The notes under the pieces were generated by a model, which saw only the letters and a list, made by a program, of their open reading frames with translations, was not told the origin of the DNA and ran no database searches. Positions 46,316 through 58,250 of a DNA stretch of 64,000 nt are shown here, one piece after another (the stretch's first letter is position 1; every line of letters starts with the position of its first letter). Where the stretch lies: the NCBI RefSeq assembly GCF_964204645.1, contig NC_134027.1, positions 20,572,485-20,636,484 of the forward strand, in the 5' to 3' direction. Source of the DNA: Tubulanus polymorphus. Lineage: Eukaryota; Nemertea; Palaeonemertea; Tubulaniformes; Tubulanidae. Position numbers and translations under genes: made by a program.

Positions 46316-48007
46316 ATGTTCAATTTCAATTAATGCATTGATTTATGTATTATTATGGATCATTGCATACGCAAACCTCACAAATTGCACCACACAATTT
46401 GTCCTGGACATGACTTCATTGAAATTATTGATGTCCCAAAAAATTGACGTTGAACTGAAAACAGTGTAATTACAAATATTGATTTATCGTAGTTCTTTCG
46501 AGCCACGATCAAACTAGCCACCACTGATTGACCTGATTTAAAAAGGCTCAACGCTAGAAAAATGTAATTTGTAACTCTTATTTTTTATTTGTCAATTCAG
46601 TGACGCTTGTTATGCAGTGGACTTGTATCATTTTTCAGGGGAAATCTTCGCCTGCTACCTTGGCACATCACTTCAGATTCAATAGGTTTTCAAGCCTAGT
46701 ATAATCTGCAGCCTTTGTTGAATCAGGAAAGTCAATTCCGTTTTATCTTCTCTCACTGTCACAGAATTTACATTACTTTGATAGTGCTCGCTCCTGCACA
46801 TTATTAAGGGCCTAACATTTCATAACAGAAAGATTCCATGGACCCATTTGTTTTCTGGTTTCTTTTTATTTTGCATTAGATATTTTGCATCAGAAAACTA
46901 GATATTGAATTAACCTGGCTTATTGTGCAGGTTTCCTTACCAAAACTCAAAGTAACCCATTTCGATCTTTAAAACAATGATTTTGGGACGGAAATATATC
47001 CTAAAAAAAACTAGTTTTTGCGCTGTTTAAGATACAAACCAGAATCACCATTTCACAACCCAAAATGACAGTGAACAAATAATGAACAGCACGCTGTTTT
47101 TCGTGTCAAGTATCTCGAAGACGAAGACCAACAACTGACAGTCTGGTGTACGTGCACCAGATTGTGTCTGGATAAATATATAGTCTTCGACCCGGTATCG
47201 AGTTGGTGTCGTTGTTTGGAGTAACCTAAAAAGGAAGACATACTATTTAAGTGTCTAGATTGGAATTCGAGCCGACACTCTTGGCTTGAATTTTTAACAT
47301 CTTAAAGATTTTTCAATCATCGATCAATCTTTTCACAATTTCTTACACTTCCACATCAATCGTTGAGACTAAAGGCCTTCAGTACATGGACTCTAAAACG
47401 AAGAGTCCACTTAAAAAATACCAAGCTTTTTAAAGTCTGTCAGGTTGCCTAGCCCCAATATCAAGCTCCGAATGGCTAATGTGGATGAATAGATTTAATA
47501 CGTACCGATTGATGTCATTCGATGTTTCACTTTGGTAGTGTTCCTTAGTTTGTAGACTGACAAATCCCGAGCCGAAAAGCGGATCAAAGTATTTTTATCA
47601 GAATACGTGAAATCGTCACATAAGACCTAAATTCATGGCTTATAAATTAAAAGATACATGGGCGTACGAAGATCATAAAACATAAGACCTATAAGATAAC
47701 GCAATCATAATTGCGTGTATAATTGCGTGTTTGACGTTTCAGCGGTTTGGTCTGTATTCTATGATAACATTATACCCGGTTATGTGGAATCCCCATATCT
47801 ATTACTAAGTAAGATGGCCTTCTTGTGTGTCAAGCGCGTGACGTCGTTGTTTGTTTATCAATTGTTTAACAGAAATGCAAAACATTAAAATCAGTAACCT
47901 GCAAAAAGGAAAGATACAAAGTATGGTCAAGCCCACACGTAGATTTATCGTTTAAACCCGGTGGCCCGAGACTGATTGTTTATTCGCCCTACGGCCTACG
48001 AAGTACA

Positions 48008-48045
48008 ACTCTGATGACTGTGTAAATTTACACAGTCATCAGAGT
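48008..48045. repeat. Perfect 38 bp palindrome
   Basis: ACTCTGATGACTGTGTAAA is followed directly by its exact reverse complement, with no loop. CGCCCTAC upstream and GTAGGGCG downstream extend the symmetry loosely. Confidence 0.85.
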
Positions 48046-48059
48046 AGTAGGGCGATTGA

Positions 48060-48083
48060 ATCAAATGTCTAGACATTGGATTA
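48060..48083. repeat. Fused ends of the 9.7 kb inverted-repeat element
   Basis: AATCAAATGTCTAGACATTGGATT joins the left and right ends of the element seen at 9666-9845 with no interior. The shared flank CCTACAACTCTGATACGAGC follows in both places. Confidence 0.5.
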
Positions 48084-48124
48084 ACAGATTATCGTTTTTA
48101 AAAATTACCTACAACTCTGATACG

Positions 48125-48212
48125 AGCCCCTGTGATTCATGTAATGAATCACAGGGGCTTAAACAAAAATGAAAAATTTTAGACAGGTACCAAATTTTTC
48201 ATTTTTGTTTGT
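48125..48212. repeat. Two further near-perfect hairpins
   Basis: AGCCCCTGTGATTCAT-GTA-ATGAATCACAGGGGCT (48125-48159) has 16 bp perfect arms. Directly after it, AAACAAAAATGAAAAATTT and AAATTTTTCATTTTTGTTT (to 48212) pair perfectly around a 12-14 nt loop. AGCCCCTGTGATT also occurs near 9880, but there without the inverted half. Confidence 0.8.
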
Positions 48213-48548
48213 TTGTTTGAGCTTGTTTAATATCGTCAATCTGTAACGTTGTTGATTTTTCTCCGATTGATTTTATTGTTCTGCTTCTTCGTGAAATAAA
48301 TATTGAGTTGAATTGAAATTGACTCTGGAATGATCTGCGCCGGCGCATTATAGCTTTTCTGAGCCAAGTGGCCATGGGCCTTGCCTTTGGAGGGTTTGCA
48401 GAGACAATCGTACCTAATTTAGCCTATACTATTTATTGGAGTAATCGTTTTTACGTGATTACCACAAGATCATACGGCCGTAGTTCCGGGGTCGCTCAGG
48501 CCAGGCGTGTACCGACGTAGCCTAGCCTAATTAGTACTAAAGTATATG

Positions 48549-49339
48549 CCTGAACCCACAGGGGTTTGGCGATGGGCTTGGATTTTATTTCCGGGTTGTT
48601 GATAATCTCGCGAGAATGGCGCTAAATATGAACTGCAAATAAATTCAAAATATCATAGAAATAACTTGTGTTTATATTGTTTATTTATCCGCTATTAAGT
48701 TCCGATAAACAATTGGTCGTTAAGGATCATCATCAGACAGTCGTCACGCTTTACTATATAAAATAACAAGGGATGAAACGCAGTTCAATTCGTGCCAGCC
48801 AGAAAGTTGGGACACGTGACAGTCGCGCTTCTTATTTGAATGAATGCAAACCCGAAGCATCTAAGATGGAAACTATGATACGAAAAATATTTGAGAATAA
48901 CTTACATTCAAATGCAATTTTTTTTTTATGAATTATATATTTGATCATAATTTATTCTTTATAAGTTATTAATTTCATATGAATCATCGTCTGACAATTG
49001 ATATCAGTCTGTGAATATGTTAACTTTTCGTGTTAAAGTTTTAAATGTGATGACATCATCAGAATGTCACGTGACTGTCCCAACTTTCTGGCTGGCACAA
49101 CTCTGAAGGCGTTTCATCCCTTGTGATTTTATATAGTAGCGTGACGACCGTCTGATAATGATTCTTAACGACCAATTGTTTATCGAAACTTTATAGCGGA
49201 TAAATAAACAATATAAACACAAGGTATTTCCGTGATATTTTGAATTTATTCGTAGTTCATATTTAGCGCCATTCTCGCGAGATTATCAACAACCCGGAAA
49301 TAAAATCCAAGCCCATCGCCAAACCCCTGTGCCTGAACC
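48549..49339. mobile_element. 775 bp foldback element with 8 bp target duplication
   Basis: The element is 48557-49331, with CCTGAACC directly repeated at 48549-48556 and 49332-49339. Ends are CACAGGGGTTTGGCG and CGCCAAACCCCTGTG, perfect inverted repeats. The inverted arms extend about 280 bp on each side (AATCTCGCGAGAATGGCG / CGCCATTCTCGCGAGATT; GCCAGCCAGAAAGTTGGGAC / GTCCCAACTTTCTGGCTGGC). The ~200 bp centre is AT-rich with no gene. An 8 bp duplication is typical of hAT and P superfamilies. Confidence 0.85.
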
Positions 49340-49555
49340 AGTAACGCCAACAGCGTGCCTGGACCAGCTCTGGGTGTGTGTCACTTCACAGCTGTTTTTA
49401 GTATAAACACAAACATTGCCACGTGCCGTCTCACTACTGATCGACGATTGGTCAACAATGACGTATTGCCTGAACGTAAGCGTCTGATTGGCCGGTACCC
49501 AGAACGGGAAGCAGCTCAAACAAGTCACATGATCGACTAAACCATAACAAACAAA

Positions 49556-52500
49556 ATGGCCGAGCAAGCGATCGAGGTTGGGGCGGAAAATCTCTCCGTG
49601 AATACCCCGGAATCGGGGCCTCCCGATGAAGACAACGAGCCGAAAACGAAGAAAATGAAGTTTGAACCGGCCTGCAGCGAATCAGATTCGAAACTTGAAG
49701 ATCGATTGAACGGTATACTCAGATGCACCGTCTGTTTAGATTTGCCCCGTGTTTCTATGTACCAAGTAAGTTTAACCTCTCTAAAAATATAGCCCTGCGG
49801 CTGCAATACGGTGCACGATAAACCATTTGCTTTGGCAAGCAACCCGACCCTCCAACTTCTCATTCATTGAAGTCCCTCATACTTGGTTAAATCGGACGGC
49901 CCGAAAACTCGTGAAGCCAGGATGGCCGGGCCTGGGCGAAAATAATTCTGGCTAAATAATTTTCACACACAGCCCAGTCTGGTGGCAGTGTGGTTGTCTC
50001 CACATAAGATCTCTGTCACTCTACGATCCTTGTAACCAACGAACCAGACTCAAATTCATGTGACTTTAGCCGAGCGTAGTTCGGTCTGCATTTTGTCTGT
50101 GTTTAAACATCTTCAACCGTCAAGGGATTCAAACCCACTATGCTAAAGCCATTCCACGATTCCCTTGACCTCATGAGGCATTGGAGTCGTTACTAGCCGA
50201 CCAGAATCATGTCGTACCAATCACAGCGCTTGCAACAAACGGCATAAGCTTCTGTTGGTTTTCCCGTTTAAATGAGACAGCAAACTTTTTTCGGAACAAG
50301 GAAGTATTTCGCAAGTTGATATAGGCCTATGACGTCATGGGCAAAAGCGCCGGTAATGAAATCGCGCGTTGGCCTTTCTGAACCTTCCCCCAATTTCGTA
50401 GGTTGATAGTGCAGTATCCACGAATACAGTTCACACATGGTTCCTACAGCCCCTCAAATCCCTCTAAAACCCCTTTAATTGCTGTGTACACTCTGGATTG
50501 GCATTTTATACTGCATTGTCATGTTGGCCAGATTAGTTTAAACAATGGTCATAAGTGGGCAATATGCCTTTAGTTATCATTTCCAAGTGTCCTGACTTAC
50601 TTATTCAATCATTTTGGAGGGCTTATTTGTTTGCAAAGAATCAATTAGACATATCTATCCAGGAGTTTAGAAACAGTTACTTGAAGTTCCTAGTTGAGCT
50701 GGACCTGTGAGTTAGAGTTAACTCTTGAGTTTAAGTTAGCCTAGTTCATACTCAATGAGTTAACTCATAGTCAAATCTTAACTCAGAACTGTGGAATTGG
50801 ACCCTGAATGTCAAAGTTATTCTTACAAAATGCCGAAATCAAATGTTCATTTTGTGACCAGATAGTTTTCTGGCAGCTTATCGTGGAAAGAAGGCTCTGC
50901 AGTCACGATAGGCCTCCAACCCTAGATGAGTTCTTTCACTCAAAACAAAAGTCAACAGTTAAATTGAATTAGTATCAAATATAGTTGAATTTAATAAGGT
51001 TATTCATAGGCGCCTAAATGTATTTTAAAGATTTTTAGCCCACTTGGGACTTTAGTCCCAGCGGGCTATTGCGTTCACTTTTCGTCCGTCGTCCGTCGTA
51101 GCGTTCGTCCGTCCGTAGACGGAATCCAGTTATTTTGGGAAGTTTTGAAGACGCTTCAAGGTAATGTCTTGATATTTGGTTTTTACATGTATCTACCCTA
51201 GACACATCTTCAGCCCAAAAACTGGCCCTGTCAGATTCAAGATGGCCGGCTGGCAGCCATTGTTGTTCGCCAAAATCAGCACTTTTTACACATTTTTGAA
51301 GTTTTTGAGGGAAATTTTGAAGACGCTTTGATCAATTACCTTGGTCTTTCGGATATATGTGAATCCCCCCAGGGCCCATCAACATAACAAAAATTGGGTC
51401 GGTCGGACTCAAGATGGCCGTCCTATGACCTTTTTAGTGCCCAAAAATGTTAATTTTGGCCCGAATTCTGAGTCCTGTAGCTTCCTACTGGTTTGCCATT
51501 TCTCATTGCAATTTGTGATGGGTATTCTATGGAAAGGGATGTTTTATACCTGGGACAGGTATTTTTCATCAGCCAATTATGACGCAATTGGCGGCCATCT
51601 TTGTGTCACCAGTAGGCCTACTCATTCGTAAGTGGGAAAAAGTTTTTCCACATTATATTGATACCTAAGCGTATTTTGCTACCACAATCAATAAGAAAGT
51701 TGTAGCTAATAACGTGTTCTATGATTGTGGTGAGTTTCAAGGTAATTGGATTTCGTATATGGCCACCAGGGGGCGTTGAATAATACAATATCTTAGCATT
51801 TCTTTATTATATTCGTACCTATGCATATTTTGTAACCACAATCAATTGGAAAGTTGTAGCTCATGACATCACCTATGATTGTTGCGAGTTTTAAGGACAT
51901 TAGTTTTTCTATATGGTCACCAGGGGGCGTTGAATAGTAGAATAACTTAGTATTTGCTTATTATATTGGTACCTAGGCATATTTTGTTACCATGATCAAT
52001 TGCAAAGTTGTAGTTCATGACATGTTCTATGATTGTGGTGAGTTTCGAGGTCATTGGGTTTTGAATATGGTCACCAGGGGGCGTTGAATAGTAGAATGAC
52101 TTAGTATTTCCATATTAGATTGGTAACGAGGCATATTTTGTTATCACAATCAATTACAAAACCGTAGCTGCTGACATGTTCTATGATTGTGGTGAGTTTC
52201 AAGGTCGTTGGTTTTTGTAAATGGTCACCAGGGGGCGTTGAATATTGAAATTGTTAGATTGTTGAGCATTTGAAACCACTTCCCAAGTGGGCATGGTGTC
52301 CCTGGACCCCTAGTTTTAAATTTATTTTGTTTGCGATAGTGTACGAATGGTCATCTTATGTGCGCGGGATGTTTCGCTCATCTGCTCGCCGATGCCAGAC
52401 TCAATGACGAAACGTCTACGTGTCCGAATTGCCGGTGCGAAATCAGCAAGAATTTATGCTCGAGGAATCTAGCTGCGGAGAAAGCCGTATCGGAATTACC

Positions 52501-55161
52501 AGCTGAGTGTCGATTCTGTTCAGACCAGTTGCCGAGGCACATGTTAGAAAATCACGAAGGAGAGAAATGTCTCGAAAGGTACGTAATTACTTTAATCCGT
52601 GTGAGGGCATCTTCACCCGTCAAGGGATTCGAACCCCACTAGGCTAAAGTCGTTCCCCGAACCCCTTGAGCTTGCGAGTCGTTGGAGTCATTACTAGCCG
52701 ACCAGAATCCTGTCATACCAATCACGGCGCTTGTAACAAATGACATTAGTTGGAATTCCCGTTGGACCAATCGGTGTACATTTTACCGAACAAGGAAGTA
52801 TTTCGCAAATCGATATATGACGTTCATAGTTTGTAGTGGTTAGACTACACCTAGAAGAGTACAGTTGGGACCGGGATTTTTTTAACCTATCAGGCCTTAA
52901 TAGGAACATAGTAGTCTTTTTGGTGGCCAACAAGTTCAAATCCCTGCAGGGGACAAATATTTCAGAGCCTTGCGATGCCACCAGGCTCAAATCATGAGGG
53001 AACAAATGTGAGGGAGGAATGTGGCAGTCTCACATCAAGTTCAAATCACTATCCAGCAAGAATGTGATTGTCTCACGATGCCATTATGTTCAGTTGTGCC
53101 TAGGCCTGTAGCCCTCCATATCAGGGTAGAGGCTTATTTTCATGCAAGTGGACATAGTTTGGTCCTGGGAGCAATTTTACAGTTTCTAGCTTATTTTGCG
53201 TGAAAATTTTACCTTTTTTTCGTACAATTTTTCCTCGAATTAAGCTGCAGAAATGACAAAAACTATTTTTCTAATGAGTGAATCTTTTGAAATCTTTGTT
53301 CCTTTTATGCCCCATCCTCCTTCTGCAGGAATTGGAACCTGATCACGGCATCACTAGACTCAGCCAGGGCACATACCCCTGCCACACTAGACTGGTTGCA
53401 CAGGTTTACCACACGAAAACTTGCGGCACCAATTAGACTGCTCATTGTATAATCGCTGAGGAAAATTTCAAGAGAAGAACTAAGGGAAAACCCGGGTTGA
53501 ATAATACAGGATATTGATTGGTTAATAATGACATCACCTAAGCTGCACTCGGTGTAGTGTGGCACGGTTTCGTACCGTGGCAATGTCGATGACGTCAGAT
53601 TCAATTCCCCACGGGGGACGGATGTTGAAGCCCGCACTGAATACAAGTTTAACTTAATGTGTTTTCTTGTACAAGCCAATATTTTACATTCACCAGGTTG
53701 ACCAATTGCGAATACGACAAAATTGGATGTCCGTGGCGTGGGCCGTACCACGAATTGAAGCAACACGCTGAACAATGCACTCACCCGAAAAAAACTGGTG
53801 CCGAAATTATGGAATCATTGAACGTTCGAGATTTAAAACGAGCAGAAGAAATGAAAGTATATAATAAAATACACAGCATGTTATCGTATGAAAAGATCAC
53901 ATTTGTCGGTAAGATCATTGACGTCTATAGAGCGAGTGCCAAACTCAGATCAGTAATTCGACACATTTTATCATTCGTTCAATATCCAGACTTCACATGT
54001 CTTCACATGTTTCTAGATGTGGCTCCAAGCTAAAGATTGGTATCTGTTAGGAGAAAATGTAGACCCACCTTACTCTTGTAAATAGGTTGAAAACCAGGAA
54101 CCGGTGGCACACCAAATTGCCAGGAGGGGTTCGAACCTGGGTTTCTGATCATAACTGTTCAACTGTGGAACTATCCATCCAGAAATTACCAGAATACTTG
54201 CCCTGATCAAAGTCTATCAACTTGTCGATAATTACTCGCCTGCCAGAGGTACCCGTAATTCTTGCGGGTAAAACAGGATTGTTGACAAACTTGAAAAGTA
54301 GAAGGGCATTTCTTGAAACCTGCTCAAGCGATAGTAGTGGTAGCCTTGATGCTGCAATAATACATTCGATATGAGCCTATAAGTACCGGTAATGAAGTTT
54401 AGATCAATTTTAAATAAAATTGAACTAGGTTTTTAGGCTTCCAAATTCAAACTTACTCTTAGTGTATGGTTTTTGATTCAAACTTTAAAGCGTAAAAATA
54501 ATTGAAGCAATGGTAACCAGGGTCCCTATGACTCTCGATTCCTTAAAAACTCCTAAAAAACTGTCACAGGGATATTGAAAGTGAAGCAGACAATTCGTTG
54601 AAATTTGAAATTACGGTATGTCCTTTGAAAGCTCCTTTTTCCAGGAATGACAGATCTGTGGGGAGTGGGACCCTGGTAACCAGCAAATCTGGCACATCCC
54701 CATGGAATCCTTGCTTGCCACAGTCGTTACCTTCTCATTGACCCTCCTTGTCCTATCGCGCTATTTCAGATTTACAACTGCGACCTTACCGCACCGACGA
54801 TTTCATAACGAAGCTGTTTTACGAGACGAGTCGATTTTCGGCGTTCAACTGGCAGTGGGTGATCAAAGCGCGCGTGAACGACGACATGAAAAATCCGGCG
54901 TTGTCGACGAAACGCTCGCTGACGTATCAGCTGATTTTGAAGAGCCGCGTCGCGAATCCGTTCGACGTGCACTACCTCATCGTTCAGGGACCGTACGGCG
55001 AAATGAACGTCATGCCGGCGATCTATAAAAGCCGGTTTTCGAACGAGAACTTCGAGTCGGATTACGAGCCGTTGCCGATCGGCGATTCACTTGAATGTAA
55101 TAAGTTGCTAGCGGCGAAAACGATCAATTTACGTTTGATAATGTTCCAGATCCAAAGCTAG
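49556..55161 (+). CDS. ZTRAF1: ZTRAF1/CYHR1, cysteine- and histidine-rich RING/TRAF-like protein, complete
   Basis: Four exons: 49556-49765, 52340-52578, 53697-53908 and 54770-55161 (TAG). Phases match, giving 350 residues. The N-terminus is acidic with a basic patch (KTKKMKF). Next comes a RING-type zinc finger ([14 protein letters not shown] joined across the intron to [11 protein letters not shown], then CPNCRCEI), a second Cys/His zinc region ([28 protein letters not shown]), and a C-terminal TRAF-like domain ([63 protein letters not shown]). All of this follows human CYHR1 in order. The molecular role is poorly known; a RING/TRAF architecture suggests ubiquitin or scaffold functions (inference). 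Intron 1 contains SINE copy 2 and a full Helentron-like element that ends 26 bp before exon 2. Confidence 0.94.
50095..50365 (-). repeat. SINE-like repeat family A, copy 2
   Basis: Reverse orientation of the 33165 copy: CCGTCAAGGGATTCAAACCC, ATTGGAGTCGTTACTAGCCG, TATGACGTCAT and GTAATGAAATCGCGCG appear in order. It lies in ZTRAF1 intron 1. Confidence 0.65.
51033..52313 (-). mobile_element. Non-autonomous Helentron-like element, copy 3
   Basis: The most complete copy, read here in its own 5'-3' sense on the + strand. It starts TTTTAGCCCACTTGGGACTT (with a GGGACT-TT-AGTCCC stem) and ends TTCCCAAGTGGGC, hairpin GGTGTCCCTGGACCCC, TAG. GCCCACTTGGGA and TCCCAAGTGGGC are exact 12 bp subterminal inverted repeats. 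It has four ~153 bp units with CTCF-like cores at 51763, 51918, 52072 and 52226. It is listed as - to match the orientation used for copies 1 and 2. Confidence 0.75.
51763..52237 (+). promoter_or_regulatory. Array of four CTCF-like motifs in ZTRAF1 intron 1
   Basis: CACCAGGGGGCG starts at 51764, 51918, 52072 and 52226, an almost exact 154 bp period. The first is preceded by C, giving the full CCACCAGGGGGCG core. The accompanying TCAAGGTCA half-site is mutated at one position in these units. Confidence 0.5.
52590..52830 (-). repeat. SINE-like repeat family A, copy 3
   Basis: It begins CCGTCAAGGGATTCGAACCC just inside ZTRAF1 intron 2 (the exon 2 donor is at 52579), followed by GTCGTTGGAGTCATTACTAG and ACAAGGAAGTATTTCGCAAA. 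Same family as 33165 and 50095. Confidence 0.65.
54045..54190 (-). repeat. tRNA-derived SINE fragment in ZTRAF1 intron 3
   Basis: On the - strand, TAGTTCCACAGTTGAACAG resembles an A-box arm and CAGGTTCGAACCCCTCC contains a perfect B box about 30 bp later. No good acceptor stem is seen, so it is not called a tRNA gene. Confidence 0.45.
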
Positions 55162-57563
55162 TTCATTCTTCGACCGTCACGATTGTTGCGAGATTCGTTG
55201 ATTATTCGTGTTTTAAGATTTTTCTGAAACCGGTATATTTTATGTGACGGCAAGCCTTCAGTTGGAGTCTTCAAAGAATTTTCAATTTCAATATTTTACT
55301 CGCCGCTAACCAATTCGGTTTTTTTCTAGCCGGGTCAAAGGCTAAAATAATTTTAAAATTATATACTTAATCTTGATTACCGGACTTTCATAACCTATCT
55401 GTACTAGGATCATTGATATAGATGGCGCTGTCTTTATCGTAATATTCTTTCTTGTGGGAATCGACCAATGCAATAAGTACCGCTATTGCGCAGCCTGAAA
55501 CCACCCACTTGAGAGATTCAATATTGTAGTGTGAAGTTTGATGAAAATCACTTTTCGAGTGTGGTGATGAAATGACTTATGTTTGGTGTTTGATGTCCAT
55601 TTCTTGATTCATTTTCGATTAAAAATGTCTGGGGGCTAGGTCTTGCCAATCATAGATATTGCAAGATCAAATGTCTGACGATAACGGGTCTAGGCAGTAC
55701 AGTAGACGCCGCTCCAAAGTTGGATCTTTTAGGATCGTAAAAATGTCCGACTTGAGCAATATCTGAGTTGGATTTCTATGTATTTCATAAGAAATATTAC
55801 AAAAAATATTTCAACGACTCATATCATCTAAAAATTTACCAATTTACTGTGACACAGTGACTCAAGACTGATGTTAAGGTTTATTGAATGCGCCTATTTT
55901 TGGGCTTGTCTGAGTAAAACGTATAAGCCTACAAAAAATTCATAAAGCACTTTTATGAATTTGGTTATGACCCATTTCCTATGGTATATATTTGTAGATG
56001 TATATACGCTGTAAACTCTGCTTGCCTTGGATCTTGGGGACCAATAAATTTTGTGCAATGCAAGCGAATTCCAGGACACCAGTTACCCTAATTTCAGGAC
56101 GGTCAGAATGGGAAATTGTATCGGCAATACATACAATAGATCCAAGGCAATTGGCTCTGTGGCAAGTGGGGTCTACTGTACAATTAGATTGTACTGTTCA
56201 TATTCATTTCTTTGATAAAACAGCTTATTGTTATCTACATACTTCAGGCGACTCTATCTTATCTTGCCAACATTTTCATATAGCTAATGAAAAAACTGGC
56301 AATTATTTGTATATAGGACCAATTCTAATGCAGGTATTCCCAGTTATTCGGAACTTTATCTCCATTCCTTTAATCTTTGATATCTTTCAGAGGGTGGCTG
56401 TCTAGACTTTAGGACCTCGTCTGAGACATTCATGAATGAAAATAGACTAACGCTTAGACTTTTAATAACACTTTGCAATAATTTGGTGTGTGGTTCCTAC
56501 AGTATAGGGAAAGAAAAGGAAACTTGGGACTTCAAAATATTATTCTTCTGTTTTGAAATATTTGAATTAATTTGTGTCCAATCTCGAAAATATTTGGAAA
56601 ACTCATTTCATACTTCACGTAGCATAGTTCTGCCATGGCAACTTTTTCCAGAAATTTTTTTTTTGAAAATCACCTTTATCAACCAGTCAACATTAAACTG
56701 ATTTCTAGTTAGAATAATTAGGTTAAAATGTTGACATCCCTGTAGTTCTGGATAATAGTGTTGATAGATGAGTAATATGTATAAGACTTCGAGTCCATTT
56801 GTTAGTTCACTTTGAATTTAGAATGTCTCTGTGAAGTCCTGAAAACACGCGTGAAGTCTCAATGATAGAACATTGGAAGAATGGTGATACACAGTGTCAA
56901 ATATCTGGGGTTCAGGTCCAGGCAGTGAAATGATATCTGTACCAACTTGCCTAGAACTATTTTGTTTTGTTATAACTTATTGTTCATATTCTCAGATGGA
57001 CAACGACCGCTTTAAGAGCTTTTTTCTGTGTACTATCACTGCAGGTTTATAACTGTAGTGCGAATGTATCCAATTCAGGTCACTTCTATAGTACGTGGTT
57101 GATTATCTAGTCTTTAGTAGGCGATGTTTTGTTAGTTGCGTTGATCGTAATGCATCCAATTAAATTCTATAGAAGTTTAGTAGATTAGTTCATATTACCA
57201 TTGGTTTGTTTCTTATTGTTCGCAACTATGTATGTATTTTACACTAGTCACATAAATTTGTTTACTTGCCCTATTTTTAATGCTATTTTATCTGATGTGA
57301 AGGCTTTTAGACCTGGTTCTACAGTTGTCAGTTAAGTCAGGCACAGATCCAGGGGGTCATGCACAAAACCCACAAATCTTTTAGTTGTCCAATTTATTGC
57401 CTGATTATATGGAATCGTATCTCTTACATAAATTGGTAGAATAAAGTTTTCTAGTAATTGGAAATGTAGTAAAATGCAGCGCTCCACGAATATTCAAATA
57501 CGATGCCTTAATTGCTAATGTGCCTCTGAATATGCTTTTTCAATGATCAAAAATGCCCTCTAT

Positions 57564-57863
57564 AGCCGCCATCACTCTGAGACGATTTGGCCCTGGCCAA
57601 ATTTGTATGGATCAGACCCGAGCCAAATTCGGCCCGCCCCTAATTAGAGAGTGCGTTTACGTGCAAATCACTCACTCGATACTAAATGCTCAAACAAAGT
57701 GAAGTGGGTCATTTCCGGTACCAGTTGCAATTCAAACGCAATCATTTGTCTCGTGCTAGAATTTGGCTCGGGCCTGATCTGATGTTTTTTGTCGGGCCAA
57801 ATTTGATTTTGGCACTCGTGTGAACAGTTTTCCTGGGCCAAAAACACTTGTGTGATCGCGGCT
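57564..57863. repeat. MITE with AGCCGC...GCGGCT ends, copy 3
   Basis: It starts AGCCGCCATCACTCTGAGAC and ends TGTGTGATCGCGGCT. The interior matches copy 1 (CACTCGATACTAAATGCTC, TGGCTCGGGCCTGATC) with more divergence. Confidence 0.65.
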
Positions 57864-57939
57864 GATATGCCACAAGTCCTACATGTCAAAAGTAGGATCC
57901 GCCAATGTAAGTCATTGGTGAAGTTTGACTTTCAGTTTG

Positions 57940-58250
57940 GACCTGTATGCACCCTACTTACATCTTCAAACAAAATCTAGCTCGTGACATGTTCTTAAAT
58001 TGTGGTGAGTTTCAAGGTCATTGGTTTCTGTATATTTTCACCAGGGGGCGTTGAATAGCGGAATCAAATATCATTACCATTTATTTTGACGTTGGCATAT
58101 TTTTGAAATTATAGCTCATTACGTGTTCATCTCAGGGACATTGCAGTTTCTGTATGCTTAATTCTGTGCCAGGGGTTGTTGAATTCGGTAATTGTCGGAT
58201 TGTATAGCATTTCACCAAATGGGCATGGTGTCCCTTGACCCCTTGTAATC
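57940..58250 (-). mobile_element. Decayed Helentron-like remnant
   Basis: One unit is recognisable (GTGAGTTTCAAGGTCATTGG then CACCAGGGGGCGTTGAATAG). A second, decayed unit reads TGTGCCAGGGGTTGTTGAAT. It is followed by the family's hairpin end as GGGCATGGTGTCCCTTGACCCC. The first unit keeps both the half-site and the CTCF-like core intact. Confidence 0.6.

Larger units (their letters stand above)
43657..49555. other. Intergenic region between DEAH-RBR and ZTRAF1 (divergent)
   Basis: The two genes point away from each other over 5.9 kb. The region carries a half MITE (44042), a Helentron-like element with a nested MITE (44929-46315), a palindrome cluster (48008-48212) and a foldback element (48557-49331). 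The 46.3-47.9 kb part shows no recognised feature. No exon was found. Confidence 0.55.

Noticed and set aside
55998-56701. 135- and 89-codon frames after ZTRAF1
   Set aside because: They lie in the probable ZTRAF1 3' region, show no domain and do not match the missing first half of the MATE protein.
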